A stretch of 64,000 nucleotides of DNA from Steroidobacteraceae bacterium (GCA_041395505.1 JAWLAG010000002.1:811001-875000), one strand, 5' to 3'. Counted from the first letter of the stretch, positions 53,342 through 61,082 are shown. The notes: generated by a model not told the origin, from the letters alone. A program made the numbers and translations.

Positions 53342-53590
53342 TCATGCGGCACTCCCGCAACCGCCGGGCCTCACAACTCGACGTGTCGATGCCGGATGGG
53401 TTCCGAGTTCGGATTTCGGCCGGCGTGGCCGTACGACCAATTCTCCGCCGCAATTTGGGCAATAACCCGAGAGCACGGTCTCAGCACACGATCGACAAAA
53501 CGTGCATTCAAATGAGCAAATCATTGCTTGGGTGGAGTCAGGAGGGAGATCGCGGTCGCAACACTCGCAGTTCGGGCGGAGTTCAAGCAT
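53342..53590 (-). CDS. DUF1272 zinc-ribbon protein
   Basis: An 82-residue DUF1272 protein. The start MLELRPNCECCDRDLPPDSTQAMICSFECTFCRSCAETVL is nearly invariant in this family, with the cysteine pairs for zinc; SGYCPNCGGELVVRPRRP completes it. Start at 53590 rather than 53605 because the family begins at MLEL. Function unknown. Confidence 0.93.
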   Translation of the reverse strand: MLELRPNCECCDRDLPPDSTQAMICSFECTFCRSCAETVLSGYCPNCGGELVVRPRRPKSELGTHPASTRRVVRPGGCGSAA

Positions 53591-53676
53591 CGCTACGGCC
53601 AGCATTTGGCGGGACCAGGATGTTCATTACATGCCTCGCAATTGGATCAATGCAATGACACGGTAATCCTTCAGAA

Positions 53677-54015
53677 TCAACTTTCCGGATCGTACATGAA
53701 CTCACGCAGCTCTTGCGCGCAGCGGCAGGCTTTTGCGATTTTGGCGGCCCAGTGAACCGCCAGCTCGCGCGAGTTGAGCTCGAGAACACAGAAGCCGCCA
53801 TCAAATTCCCTGGTTTGGGGATACGTCCGATCGGTGATTCCACCGTCCGCTCCGACCAGCACTGGCGCGATGCTGGCGTTGATGCCGCCCCCGAAAACAT
53901 ACACACCTGCCTTTTTCGCCTCCCGAATCACAGAGCGCGCCGCCTCGCCGACGGCTGCCATCTCGTCGCTCGGAACCTTCATTGCAGCCGCTGGAAAGGA
54001 TATGAGGTATTTCAT
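53677..54015 (-). CDS. YCII-family protein
   Basis: A 112-residue YCII-type ferredoxin-fold protein: MKYLISFPAAAMKVPSDEMAAVGEAARSVIREAKKAGVYVFGGG, then TDRTYPQTREFDGGFCVLELNSRELAVHWAAKIAKAC. The motif GGF-C-VLEL-S-x-x-x-A-x-x-WA is that of DGPF/YCII proteins. These may be small dehydrochlorinase-like or signalling enzymes, but no activity can be assigned. Confidence 0.83.
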   Translation of the reverse strand: MKYLISFPAAAMKVPSDEMAAVGEAARSVIREAKKAGVYVFGGGINASIAPVLVGADGGITDRTYPQTREFDGGFCVLELNSRELAVHWAAKIAKACRCAQELREFMYDPES

Positions 54016-54091
54016 GATCGTATCGCTTCCGATCAAAGTTTGGTTGAGAGGGTGGATATCAGGTTTCGCAATGAATCAGGCATTAGGCAGT

Positions 54092-54937
54092 TCATATCCC
54101 CGGACCCTTGAGCTCGATGATGTTTCCGTCCGGATCCTGGAAGGAGAGCGACAGACCATCGCCTTCGGCGCCAAAGTTTTCACCGGCAGGTCCGGAAGGT
54201 TGGATGCCGAACTTTGCGAGGTGCGCGACGATGGTCTTTTCATCAAACGGCTCTACTCGCAGGCATAGGTGATCAACATTGCGTCCACCGGCTACAGGGT
54301 CTTTGCCGCACCGACGCCCGAGTTTTCCATCGATGGCAACGAGGTCCACCATGGAGGCGCCGGCACGGATGTGAACGAGACCCAGATCCGGCCGGCTGCG
54401 GACTACCTTGCAGCCGAGTACTGATTCGTAGAATGACACGCTCGCATCGATACTTCGTACTCGGAATACCACGTGATCGATACGTTCGACGGAGAACGGT
54501 GGCGGGACGGTACGGCTTCGAAGGGCAGAGAGAGCCACTCGATCCAACTGCGGCAATTCGTCATAGATTCGGAACCACGGTGACTTCGCCTCCACCAGGA
54601 TATGTCTTTCGGGACGAAGAACCGGATCGTCATCGAGCACTCCAGCGTGCACTTCGAGGAACTCGACCGCCGCCTGCAAGTCGGGCACCGGCGAGCCACA
54701 CCGGCCGCAGAAGCACGTTCGATACGGCGGTGGAGTATCGCGAAGCGGAGCTTCATACCGGCGCAATAGTTCTTCGCCCTGCAGAAATTTGAAGTCCTCG
54801 CGATGTGCGCTCAACCAGGGCAAAAAAGCCGAGCCGCTGGCCTTACGGCAGCGGCTGCAATGACAGAGCTCAAAGGGCCCGATGAGTCTCACTACTTCGA
54901 ACCGAACAGCACCACACAGGCAGCCACCGCGGATCAT
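54092..54937 (-). CDS. GFA domain fused to VOC domain
   Basis: A 281-residue two-domain protein. Residues 1-120 are a GFA/CENP-V domain with zinc cysteines in GGCLCGAVRFE, CHCSRCRKASG and CFCGRCGSPVP. Residues 149-281 are a VOC domain, from VERIDHVVFRVRSIDASVSFYESVLGCKVV to FQDPDGNIIELKGPGI. There is no internal Met at the VOC start, so this is a true single polypeptide. GFA-type proteins bind thiol adducts, and glyoxalase I also acts on thiol adducts, so a joint role in aldehyde or thiol-adduct detoxification is reasonable inference. Confidence 0.87.
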   Translation of the reverse strand: MIRGGCLCGAVRFEVVRLIGPFELCHCSRCRKASGSAFLPWLSAHREDFKFLQGEELLRRYEAPLRDTPPPYRTCFCGRCGSPVPDLQAAVEFLEVHAGVLDDDPVLRPERHILVEAKSPWFRIYDELPQLDRVALSALRSRTVPPPFSVERIDHVVFRVRSIDASVSFYESVLGCKVVRSRPDLGLVHIRAGASMVDLVAIDGKLGRRCGKDPVAGGRNVDHLCLRVEPFDEKTIVAHLAKFGIQPSGPAGENFGAEGDGLSLSFQDPDGNIIELKGPGI

Positions 54938-54999
54938 TGTTCACCCTCGGCCTGAACAATTGGCCTGTTGGCAGTTTGTGTTCCATTTGGACGGCAAAT

Positions 55000-55722
55000 T
55001 CATCGCACGGCCCACCCGCCCGCTACGGGGAAAACCTGCCCGACGAAGCAGCTCGCCGCATCACTGCAAAGATAGGCTGCGAATAGTGCATCTTCTCGGG
55101 CATCAACGAGCCGCCCCAGGGGCACTTCCCTTGCCAACCGGTCCTGGAATTTTGGATTGGCCTGTACCTCGGGCGGAAAGTATGTCGGGTTGTCGACGAA
55201 GTTCTGCGCAATGGCGTTGACCTGGACATTGTGCGGCGCGAGTTCGACGCCCACTGCCTGAACGTAGGCCAATTGAGCGCCACGCGCTGCGCTGTAGGTT
55301 GAAGTGCGCTTCATGCCGCGTAGCGCAGCGGCGCTGCCAATCACAAGGATCTTTCCCGATCGACGTGCAACCATGGCTGGGGCCACGGCCTTGACCAGGC
55401 GTGGCAGCGGATCCACAAGAGCGGCGAACGCTGAACGCCACTCCTGCTCCGTCACTTCAGCGGCTATCGTTGTGGGTGCCTTGAATGCGAGATTGGCAAC
55501 CAGGCTATCGATGTGACCGGCCGCCTTGAGCGCCGCATCGACTTCCTCCTGACTCGACAATTCGTTGGTGCTGGCAATAACCTCCGCCCCCTGTTCGGCG
55601 AAAATTTCGCACAAGGCGGGACCCATGAACTCCGATGCATGGGTGACGAGAACGCGTTTGCCCGCGAGGGCATTCTGCATTTTGCTCACGATTTCTGTTT
55701 CGGTCCTATCGCTTGCGTTCAT
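55000..55722 (-). CDS. Predicted halohydrin dehalogenase (SDR-derived)
   Basis: A 240-residue SDR-fold protein that lacks the glycine-rich NAD loop of true SDRs. Instead it has T27-x4-F32-x-G34 (VTHASEFMG), and its catalytic triad is S130-x12-Y143-x3-R147 (GSAAALRGMKRTSTYSAAR). T-x4-F-x-G plus S-x12-Y-x3-R is the published signature pair of halohydrin dehalogenases, where a halide pocket replaces NAD and Arg replaces the SDR Lys. HheC uses Ser132, Tyr145 and Arg149. It should convert vicinal haloalcohols to epoxides and halide. It overlaps the GNAT gene upstream by 17 bp unless translation starts at 55680. Confidence 0.82.
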   Translation of the reverse strand: MNASDRTETEIVSKMQNALAGKRVLVTHASEFMGPALCEIFAEQGAEVIASTNELSSQEEVDAALKAAGHIDSLVANLAFKAPTTIAAEVTEQEWRSAFAALVDPLPRLVKAVAPAMVARRSGKILVIGSAAALRGMKRTSTYSAARGAQLAYVQAVGVELAPHNVQVNAIAQNFVDNPTYFPPEVQANPKFQDRLAREVPLGRLVDAREDALFAAYLCSDAASCFVGQVFPVAGGWAVR

Positions 55723-56119
55723 ACCTTAGCTCACCACTGGCGGTCGATCCAACGAATTGCCATCCTGCCGCTTCGTAGAATCCCTGTGCCCGCGTGCCGG
55801 GTTCTGTCGTCAACCAAAGTCGCTCCAGACCCTGCGACCATAGCCACGAAACCATCTCATCGTGCAGGAGCCGGCCGTAACCGCGCTGCTCGTGATCCGG
55901 GTGAACGAAGAGTGCCCAGATATTGCCCGTCGTCCGATTGCCTATCGCGAAGCCGACGACCTCACCAGCGGATTCGACAACCCAGCCGCGGCCCGACACT
56001 TCTATGGACTCGCAGACTTGTTGATCGCTGATCGTCGTCGAGACCAGGCGATTCTCGCGCACAGCACGTCGCACTCGCTGGATGGCAGGAATATCGGAAC
56101 GGACCGCCGGACGCAACAT
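55706..56119 (-). CDS. GNAT N-acetyltransferase
   Basis: A 137-residue GNAT protein: MLRPAVRSDIPAIQRVRRAVRENRLVS, GWVVESAGEVVGFAIGN, then LFVHPDHEQRGYGRLLHDEMVSWL (motif A, acetyl-CoA pyrophosphate loop) and GTRAQGFYEAAGWQFVG (motif B). The start at 56119 is fixed by family similarity; the long open frame upstream is the shadow of the beta-lactamase gene. Acceptor unknown. Confidence 0.9.
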   Translation of the reverse strand: MLRPAVRSDIPAIQRVRRAVRENRLVSTTISDQQVCESIEVSGRGWVVESAGEVVGFAIGNRTTGNIWALFVHPDHEQRGYGRLLHDEMVSWLWSQGLERLWLTTEPGTRAQGFYEAAGWQFVGSTASGELRYERKR

Positions 56120-56159
56120 GTGTTGACAGCCGTCCGGCGGTTCGCGATGCCGTACGTGA

Positions 56160-57015
56160 CTAGCCAAGAGCCCAATCGGCAGCAAGCGCTCCAATCTTTG
56201 CCAGAACGGCTTCATGCCGTGCTTCGACCTGCTCCGTGTACTCACCACTGTCAAAATATGCGGTAATGATGACCGCCGGCCGGCCGGGCGGGAAAGTAAT
56301 GGCGATGTCATTGCACTTGTTGGTAGTGCCCTGCACGCGCCCGGTTCCAGTTTTGTTGCCGGATCGCCATTCAGTCGGCAGGCCCGCACGCAGGCGAGTG
56401 AAGCCGGTTTTCGTGTTCTGCATCCAGCGCACAAGACGCTCGCGCGTGCTCGACCGAAGAAGGTCTCCTGTCGTAAACCGCCGGACGAGTTGGGCCATTG
56501 CAAGAGGCGACGTGGTATCACGCATGTCGGCGGAGAGCACCAGGCCCAGGTCGGGCTCAAAGCGGTCAAGTCGAGTCACCGCATCGCCCATTTCCTTGAA
56601 CTTCCGGGTGACGGCGGCCGGCCCGCCGAGGCGTTTGACCAGGAGGTTTGCGGCTGTTCCATCACTCAACTCGAGTGCGGCCTGCGCCAACCTCTCGATG
56701 CTAAGTCCGCCATGGGCGACACTCTTGCGCGTCACGGGTGCCCATGGCAGCAAGTCAGCTTCCGTGTAGGGCAGCAACTCCGCCAGATCCAGCCGACCAT
56801 GGTCCGCTTCGCGCAGGCAGACTGCGACCATCGGCAACTTGAACGTTGAGCACATTGCGAAGCGCTCATCCATTCGATTGCCACCCGTCTCCCCGGTTAC
56901 GACGTCGAGAAAACAAACACCCAGGCGCGACTGACCGGTCTCGAACGCCTTGCGGGTATGCCACCAGTGCCGGCAGGAGTGCGGATACACCCAGGAGCTC
57001 ACGCCTGGTAATCAT
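56160..57015 (-). pseudogene. Class A beta-lactamase with frameshift after the Tat signal
   Basis: The mature domain (56160 to about 56960) has all class A motifs: MCSTFKLP (Ser70, Lys73), ELSDGTAANLL (Ser130, with Gly at 132 as in M. tuberculosis BlaC), FEPDLG (Glu166) and KTGTG (234). The matching export signal, MITRRELLGVSALLPALVAYP, starts at ATG 57015 but is in another frame; moving from one to the other needs a one-base shift near 56950-56975. The alternative in-frame start MSSWVYPHSC is not a signal. So the gene is either inactivated or has a sequencing error; a cytoplasmic enzyme would not protect the cell wall. Confidence 0.8.
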
Positions 57016-57055
57016 CGATTTGTTCTCGTGGCAGTACAGCAAAAGAATCCCGGTA

Positions 57056-57493
57056 TCACTTCTCGCCCTCACTATTTCTTGTTTTGTCCAGGTAACGCCA
57101 CGGCTCGCCATTCGTGTGGACTCGAAACACGAGTATCTTCGCGCCTTGATCACCGGCCGTTGCCTGATGGCGCTGCTTGAAGGCGACATGGCCGACCGTA
57201 CCGGGCGCGCCAATGATGGGCGGTGCATCGACCCTGTTGATGACAGGATTGCCTTCGAGGTAATAGTGAAACTCCTCTCCAGGGTGCCAGTGCCAGTCGA
57301 GTTTCCCGTTGGGAGGGATCTCGACAATGTCGATGAGTACTTCACGCCCGTGCGTGAACTCGTCCGATAGGCTGGCGGTCAGTAGATTGGTGACTCTTGA
57401 TCCCTCCAAAGCGCTCAGTGCGGGGACGGCAAGTCCCACGGCCAAGCCGGCCGCAAACGCCAGTACGATCAGATGTACCCGTGACCTGGTCAT
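57056..57493 (-). CDS. Exported or membrane-anchored cupin
   Basis: A 145-residue protein. The N-terminal hydrophobic segment VHLIVLAFAAGLAVGLAVPALSA is a signal peptide or anchor. The cupin core reads GKLDWHWHPGEEFHYYLEGNPVI (His, His, Glu) and ends with AFKQRHQATAGDQGAKILVFRVH. It is periplasmic. Start at MTRSRVH (57493) is preferred, with AAAGGGAGAA just before it. Confidence 0.85.
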   Translation of the reverse strand: MTRSRVHLIVLAFAAGLAVGLAVPALSALEGSRVTNLLTASLSDEFTHGREVLIDIVEIPPNGKLDWHWHPGEEFHYYLEGNPVINRVDAPPIIGAPGTVGHVAFKQRHQATAGDQGAKILVFRVHTNGEPWRYLDKTRNSEGEK

Positions 57494-57562
57494 TTGGAAT
57501 TCTCCCTTTGCATTTTTTTGCACCTCGTAACGCTGCAGATCAGTCTGAGACTGGCGCCGCAA

Positions 57563-57913
57563 TCACTGACCACGGAATATGAAGTACACGGCCCCAAGTA
57601 TGCAGAAACCAGCCCAAAGATAGTCGAGCTTTATGGGCTCCTTGAGGTACAGGAGCGCGAATGGGACGAAGACCGTCAGTGTAATGACTTCCTGGATGAC
57701 CTTGAGCTGGGCAACACTCATGACGCCGAACCCGATTCGATTGGCGGGAACCTGGAACAGGTACTCGAACAGGGCTATACCCCAACTGATAATTGCCGCC
57801 ACCACCCATGGTTTGTGCGCGAGCTCCTTGAGATGTGCGTACCAGGCGAATGTCATGAAGACGTTGCTCGCGAGTAGCAGCAAGACTGTGATCAAGGCAG
57901 GACGCATGGGCAT
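57563..57913 (-). CDS. DUF486 (DMT-superfamily) membrane protein
   Basis: A 116-residue protein with four transmembrane helices: RPALITVLLLLASNVFMTFAWYAHLKEL, WVVAAIISWGIALFEYLFQVPANRIGF, SVAQLKVIQEVITLTVFVPFALLYLKEPI and DYLWAGFCILGAVYFIF. These are the landmarks of DUF486, related to small drug/metabolite transporters. The start codon comes 1 bp after the DUF1697 stop, so they are translated in tandem. Confidence 0.92.
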   Translation of the reverse strand: MPMRPALITVLLLLASNVFMTFAWYAHLKELAHKPWVVAAIISWGIALFEYLFQVPANRIGFGVMSVAQLKVIQEVITLTVFVPFALLYLKEPIKLDYLWAGFCILGAVYFIFRGQ

Positions 57914-57914
57914 G

Positions 57915-58460
57915 TCAGATCCTTGGGACCGTCGCCGCATCGTGAAGTTTGAGTACGGTGGCCCAGTTTCTGGTAGTAACGGCTTGCCCCGCTTTACCCA
58001 GCAGCGCAATAGCGGCCGAACTTTTGAGTATGCCGTTCGGGCAAGTGAGGTAGGCCGCCTTCTTGCCCATCAGGAACTGGTCTGGTGGACGAACGATCTT
58101 GGAGATCTCCGCCAGGCCCTTGAGGGTGGTTGCCGTCTGTGCGAACGCCACCAGCACACGGGAGGGGTCGGATGATTCCGATACAAGTCCATTGCCTGCG
58201 AAGATTGCTCGAAAATCTGCGATCGACTTCACAACGACCGGGACGTCGAATCCGAACTTGTCGTGAAGTGCCGCAGCGGTCTCGTCAGACAGGGTAGCGG
58301 CTGATACTTTGGGCATGGCCACGACAGCATTGCCGCTATTGAGCAGGGTCTGCACCTCATTGCAGCCAAGCGCGAGGAGCAGCGCCTTGAAGTCCGCCAT
58401 GGGAACGCGCTTGGCCTTGCCAACGTTGACGCCCCGAAGAAGGACTACATGTGTGTACAT
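57915..58460 (-). CDS. DUF1697-family protein
   Basis: A 181-residue DUF1697 protein: MYTHVVLLRGVNVGKAKRVPMADFKALLLALGCNEVQTLLNSGNAVV is the typical opening, followed by FGFDVPVVVKSIADFRAIFAGN and a terminal AVTTRNWATVLKLHDAA. Function unknown. The start MYTH (58460) was chosen over upstream codons because the family begins here. The preceding 127 bp to the RidA gene contain no gene; a GTTGAGC at 58575 is an isolated attC-core-like word. Confidence 0.92.
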   Translation of the reverse strand: MYTHVVLLRGVNVGKAKRVPMADFKALLLALGCNEVQTLLNSGNAVVAMPKVSAATLSDETAAALHDKFGFDVPVVVKSIADFRAIFAGNGLVSESSDPSRVLVAFAQTATTLKGLAEISKIVRPPDQFLMGKKAAYLTCPNGILKSSAAIALLGKAGQAVTTRNWATVLKLHDAATVPRI

Positions 58461-58587
58461 CGTGGTTGGAACACCTTGGCCAGTGCGACGCCAAATGGGG
58501 CGAGCATTAGGTCTCCGGGTAAAAAATCCCCCGCGAATCATTGTGGCGGCGCACCGCGTGCCGCCGTGGATGCGGTTGAGCGCGTCG

Positions 58588-58968
58588 TCAGACTTCCGCA
58601 ATCGCAGCAATTGACACTTTCAGACCGGGAATCCGGGCCGGCAACTTTGCGCCCTGCCGTGCGGGAGGATCTCTCGGAAACCACTTGAGCCACTCCTCGT
58701 TCATGCCTGAAAAGTCATCTTCATTTGCAAGTACCACCGTAGCACTGACGATTTTCTCGAGGGAACTTCCAGCGGCTTCAAGGATGGCGGAAATGTTCTT
58801 GAGGCACTGCCGCGTCTGCTCCTGGATCGTAGTGCCGACGATTGCCCCGTTAGTTGGGTCATTGGGTGCCGTGCCTGAAACAAAAATGAGCCCCGCAGCC
58901 ACCACGGCCTGACTATAAGTGGGTGGTGCCTTCGCAGCGTTGCTAGTAGCGATGACTCGGCGAGACAT
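58588..58968 (-). CDS. RidA/YjgF-family protein
   Basis: A 126-residue RidA-like protein: MSRRVIATSNAAKAPPTYSQAVVAAGLIFVSGTAPNDPTNGAIVG, then QTRQCLKNISAILEAAGSSLEKIVSATVVLANEDDFSGMNEEWLKWFP and a terminal LPARIPGLKVSIAAIAEV. The catalytic Arg seen in RidA near position 105 corresponds to Arg in LPARIPGL. Members hydrolyse reactive enamines or imines. Confidence 0.92.
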   Translation of the reverse strand: MSRRVIATSNAAKAPPTYSQAVVAAGLIFVSGTAPNDPTNGAIVGTTIQEQTRQCLKNISAILEAAGSSLEKIVSATVVLANEDDFSGMNEEWLKWFPRDPPARQGAKLPARIPGLKVSIAAIAEV

Positions 58969-59021
58969 AGCAGCTCCAGAAAAGAAGGAAACTCTACTTG
59001 CGATGCGGACGCAGGGATCCA

Positions 59022-59084
59022 CGCCAACCGCTGAGCACCCGCACTTTATCGTTCATGCGCTGCAGCGACAAGTTCTTGAACGGC
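59022..59084 (-). other. Possible decayed attC site
   Basis: The segment contains GCACTTTATCGTTCATGCG, closely like GGCACTTTATGGATCACGCG in the attC at 63155 and GCACCTTATCC in the attC at 61083. CGCTGAGC and GCTGCAGCG can pair like L boxes. The outer core boxes are eroded (GCCAAC and GAACGGC). It lies 52 bp after the DUF1801 stop, in a 168-bp gap without genes. Confidence 0.3.
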
Positions 59085-59136
59085 TATCGCTCTGGCATGT
59101 AGTCCGTACATCTTGTGCACATTTGACTCATTCGTA

Positions 59137-59532
59137 TTACTTCAGACGTTCAAGGCGCCCCTTTCGTTTGACCAGATTCTTGTAGTCCCACTGGATTTTT
59201 CGAGCTTTCTCCAACCAACGGGCCAGGTCCTTCGTGCAAACGTCTTCGACAGACGTAAAGCGAATCTCGGCGGCTTTGAATTTGCCTTCCCTTTTGAGGC
59301 TTGCATCTTCAAAAGACTGTCCGCTCCAAAAGAGAAGTCGTACGCAGTCCTTCAGCTCGCTATAGCCCACGATTGGGTTACCGTCGATAAACCAGACTGG
59401 ATGTCCGTGCCAGATCTTGTTTTCTGCGCCTCGGAGATTTGCGTCGATTTCGCTTGCCAAAAGGTCGCCAATCTTCCTGTAACGTAGCGACAGGGACTGG
59501 TTATACGACTTGGTATCTTCGGGTCTTGGCAT
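59137..59532 (-). CDS. DUF1801-like protein (1)
   Basis: A 131-residue protein. WHGHPVWFIDGNPIVGYSELKDCVRLLFWSGQSFEDASLKREGKFKAAEIRFTSVEDV is the DUF1801/YdhG-type core, preceded by a helix (SYNQSLSLRYRKIGDLLASEIDANLRGAENKI) and followed by a basic tail. Start at MPRPEDTKS. Function unknown. It is in tandem with another DUF1801-like gene. Confidence 0.83.
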   Translation of the reverse strand: MPRPEDTKSYNQSLSLRYRKIGDLLASEIDANLRGAENKIWHGHPVWFIDGNPIVGYSELKDCVRLLFWSGQSFEDASLKREGKFKAAEIRFTSVEDVCTKDLARWLEKARKIQWDYKNLVKRKGRLERLK

Positions 59533-59555
59533 GGCGCGTCCACATTGTTCAAAAG

Positions 59556-59963
59556 CTAGTTGGAACGCCGCCGTCCGGCGGCCGCAATCGCAGCGCTGCG
59601 CTCCTTGTAAGCGATGCGAATCACCGAGTGCAGTCCTGGGACCTTGGTGTCGGCGATCGCGCGGCACTTGATATGCCGCAGGTTTTTGCCCGTACCGTCC
59701 AGGGATACGCTGGAACAGGTGATATGGGCACCATGGTATAGGCCCAGATTCACATGACTCGCGTACACCGCAACATAGGCGTAGTGCTCCGTCATCTTGT
59801 GTGGGCCGAGCCCAAAACTGATGATCCGCTGCCTAGGCCACGCCACTATGGTAGCCGAAGGGTGTACTGACAGGATCAAACTCCGAAGAGCCAGTACTAT
59901 GGGTTGCAGCTTTTCCGGTGCGCCAGACACGATCCGGGATTCCGAGGCTGCGAGTGATCTCAC
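59556..59963 (-). CDS. DUF1801-like protein (2)
   Basis: A 135-residue protein: SGAPEKLQPIVLALRSLILSVHPSATIVAWPRQRIISFGLGPHKMTEHYAYVAVYASHVNLGLYHGAHI, then GTGKNLRHIKCRAIADTKVPGLHSVIRIAYKER. This is a DUF1801-type domain, more distant from family consensus than its neighbour. Two adjacent members with low mutual similarity point to separate acquisition rather than duplication. Confidence 0.8.
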   Translation of the reverse strand: MRSLAASESRIVSGAPEKLQPIVLALRSLILSVHPSATIVAWPRQRIISFGLGPHKMTEHYAYVAVYASHVNLGLYHGAHITCSSVSLDGTGKNLRHIKCRAIADTKVPGLHSVIRIAYKERSAAIAAAGRRRSN

Positions 59964-60075
59964 GACGCCACGCCTTCTGCCGAAAACTCTGATCGAGCGG
60001 CCACGCGTCGGAGAGACGCGATGGTCTCGCTGCTGTATGGGGTATCGGTCCGATGATGTGGAGCGTAGTTGGGCG

Positions 60076-60303
60076 TCACTTGCTCCACTTCCAAACTTCT
60101 CCGTCTTCCGGATGATCGATCGATTGCCGCAATCGGAAACCGAGCCGCTTCAGAATGCCAGTGGACGCGCTTTGCTGCGGCAACGTGAGAGCAACAAAAC
60201 TAAGCCCACGCTCCGCGGCGGCGATAAAGCGCGGTTGTCTGCTCGAGAACTCCTGCCAACGATTCGGATGGATCGGGCGCCGCGACTTCAACTTCGCCGT
60301 CAT
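60076..60303 (-). CDS. Truncated GNAT-like fragment
   Basis: A 75-residue frame. Residues 31-75 (AAERGLSFVALTLPQQSASTGILKRLGFRLRQSI...GEVWKWSK) look like the C-terminal motif B and last strand of a GNAT acetyltransferase. The first 30 residues do not match the family and motif A is missing, so this is likely a remnant. A GTTGGGC at 60068-60074, 1 bp from the stop, resembles an attC core without a visible partner. Confidence 0.5.
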   Translation of the reverse strand: MTAKLKSRRPIHPNRWQEFSSRQPRFIAAAERGLSFVALTLPQQSASTGILKRLGFRLRQSIDHPEDGEVWKWSK

Positions 60304-60340
60304 TTCTGATTGGCACGAGCATCATAGATACACCTGTAAT

Positions 60341-60396
60341 GTCCAACGCCGGTGCTTACGCCGTGAGCCGAGTGCGCGTGGAACGCCTTGTGAGGC
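60341..60396 (-). other. Candidate short attC site
   Basis: GTCCAAC (60341-60347, reverse complement GTTGGAC fits GTTRRRY) pairs imperfectly with GTGAGGC at 60390-60396. The interior has weakly complementary GGTGCTTACGC and GCGTGGAACGCC. It is 56 bp long, at the lower limit for attC, and lies 29 bp after the VOC stop, where a cassette attC belongs. Confidence 0.4.
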
Positions 60397-60425
60397 CGCG
60401 TGGCCCGATCTGTGTACACGGCCGG

Positions 60426-60884
60426 TCACTTCGGCCGTGACTGGATTTCTAGTATGTTGCCCTCCGGGTCTGTAACGTAAACCCACGTGAGCTTTTTTCC
60501 CAGCGCGTTCGTGAGCGTGACCATTTCACCGACCGGTCGACCTCCAGCGGCGAGTATGGCCTCACGCGCTGCTGCCACGTCATCTACTACGAAGGCGATG
60601 TGACCGAACCCGGGTCGATTTACTGCCGCGTTTGGTGCTTCTTTGAGGATGTTGTAATTGAAAATCTCGAGCGTTGGCCCTTCTGGGCCGTGCCCCGGTA
60701 GGCGCAGATGTTCGCCGCGCAATTCCGCGCCCGGTATCCCCGTGCCGCGTTCCAGATCCGGCCCCTTGAAGTCGCGCACCGGCGGCACGGGCACGCATCC
60801 AAACAATTCCTGGTAGAACCGAGAGAGTGCCTTCCAGTCTTTTGCGATGAGGTTCGTGTGTCCGTATTTTGCTCCAGCGATCAT
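60426..60884 (-). CDS. VOC-superfamily protein (cassette-like)
   Basis: A 152-residue VOC protein: MIAGAKYGHTNLIAKDWKALSRFYQELFGCVPV, FNYNILKEAPNAAVNRPGFGHIAFVVDDVAAAREAILAAGG and LTWVYVTDPEGNILEIQSRPK. His in YGHTNL and GHIAF and the Glu in NILEIQ make a complete metal set. A strong AAGGAGGGG site lies before ATG 60884. The upstream 198 bp to the attC at 61083 carry an inverted repeat but no gene. Confidence 0.88.
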   Translation of the reverse strand: MIAGAKYGHTNLIAKDWKALSRFYQELFGCVPVPPVRDFKGPDLERGTGIPGAELRGEHLRLPGHGPEGPTLEIFNYNILKEAPNAAVNRPGFGHIAFVVDDVAAAREAILAAGGRPVGEMVTLTNALGKKLTWVYVTDPEGNILEIQSRPK

Positions 60885-60918
60885 TCGTCCCCTCCTTAAT
60901 GTGGGCGATGGTATGCAA

Positions 60919-60952
60919 CACAGCGCGGTTGCCGTCCCGCGCTGGCGCTGTG
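60919..60952. repeat. Nested inverted repeat upstream of VOC gene
   Basis: Two alternative perfect 8-bp stems share this stretch: CACAGCGC (60919-60926) with GCGCTGTG (60945-60952), and CAGCGCGG (60921-60928) with CCGCGCTG (60937-60944). It lies 35-68 bp upstream of the VOC start and has no T-run. It may be a regulatory hairpin or a relic of a recombination site. Confidence 0.45.
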
Positions 60953-61082
60953 CTGTCGCCCGCCCAGAGACTAGGAAAGAATAATAGAGTTCTTCGAGTG
61001 GCGGCCAAAGCTTTCGCAGCATCGATAACCCCAAGGCGACTGCGTTGTTATGGGTTAGCGCTGAACCCTCGCTAGAACCGAC

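Noticed and set aside
53256..53462. 68-codon minus-strand frame
   Set aside because: Composition is Arg/Ser-rich as in chance frames, it has no domain and it overlaps the DUF1272 gene.
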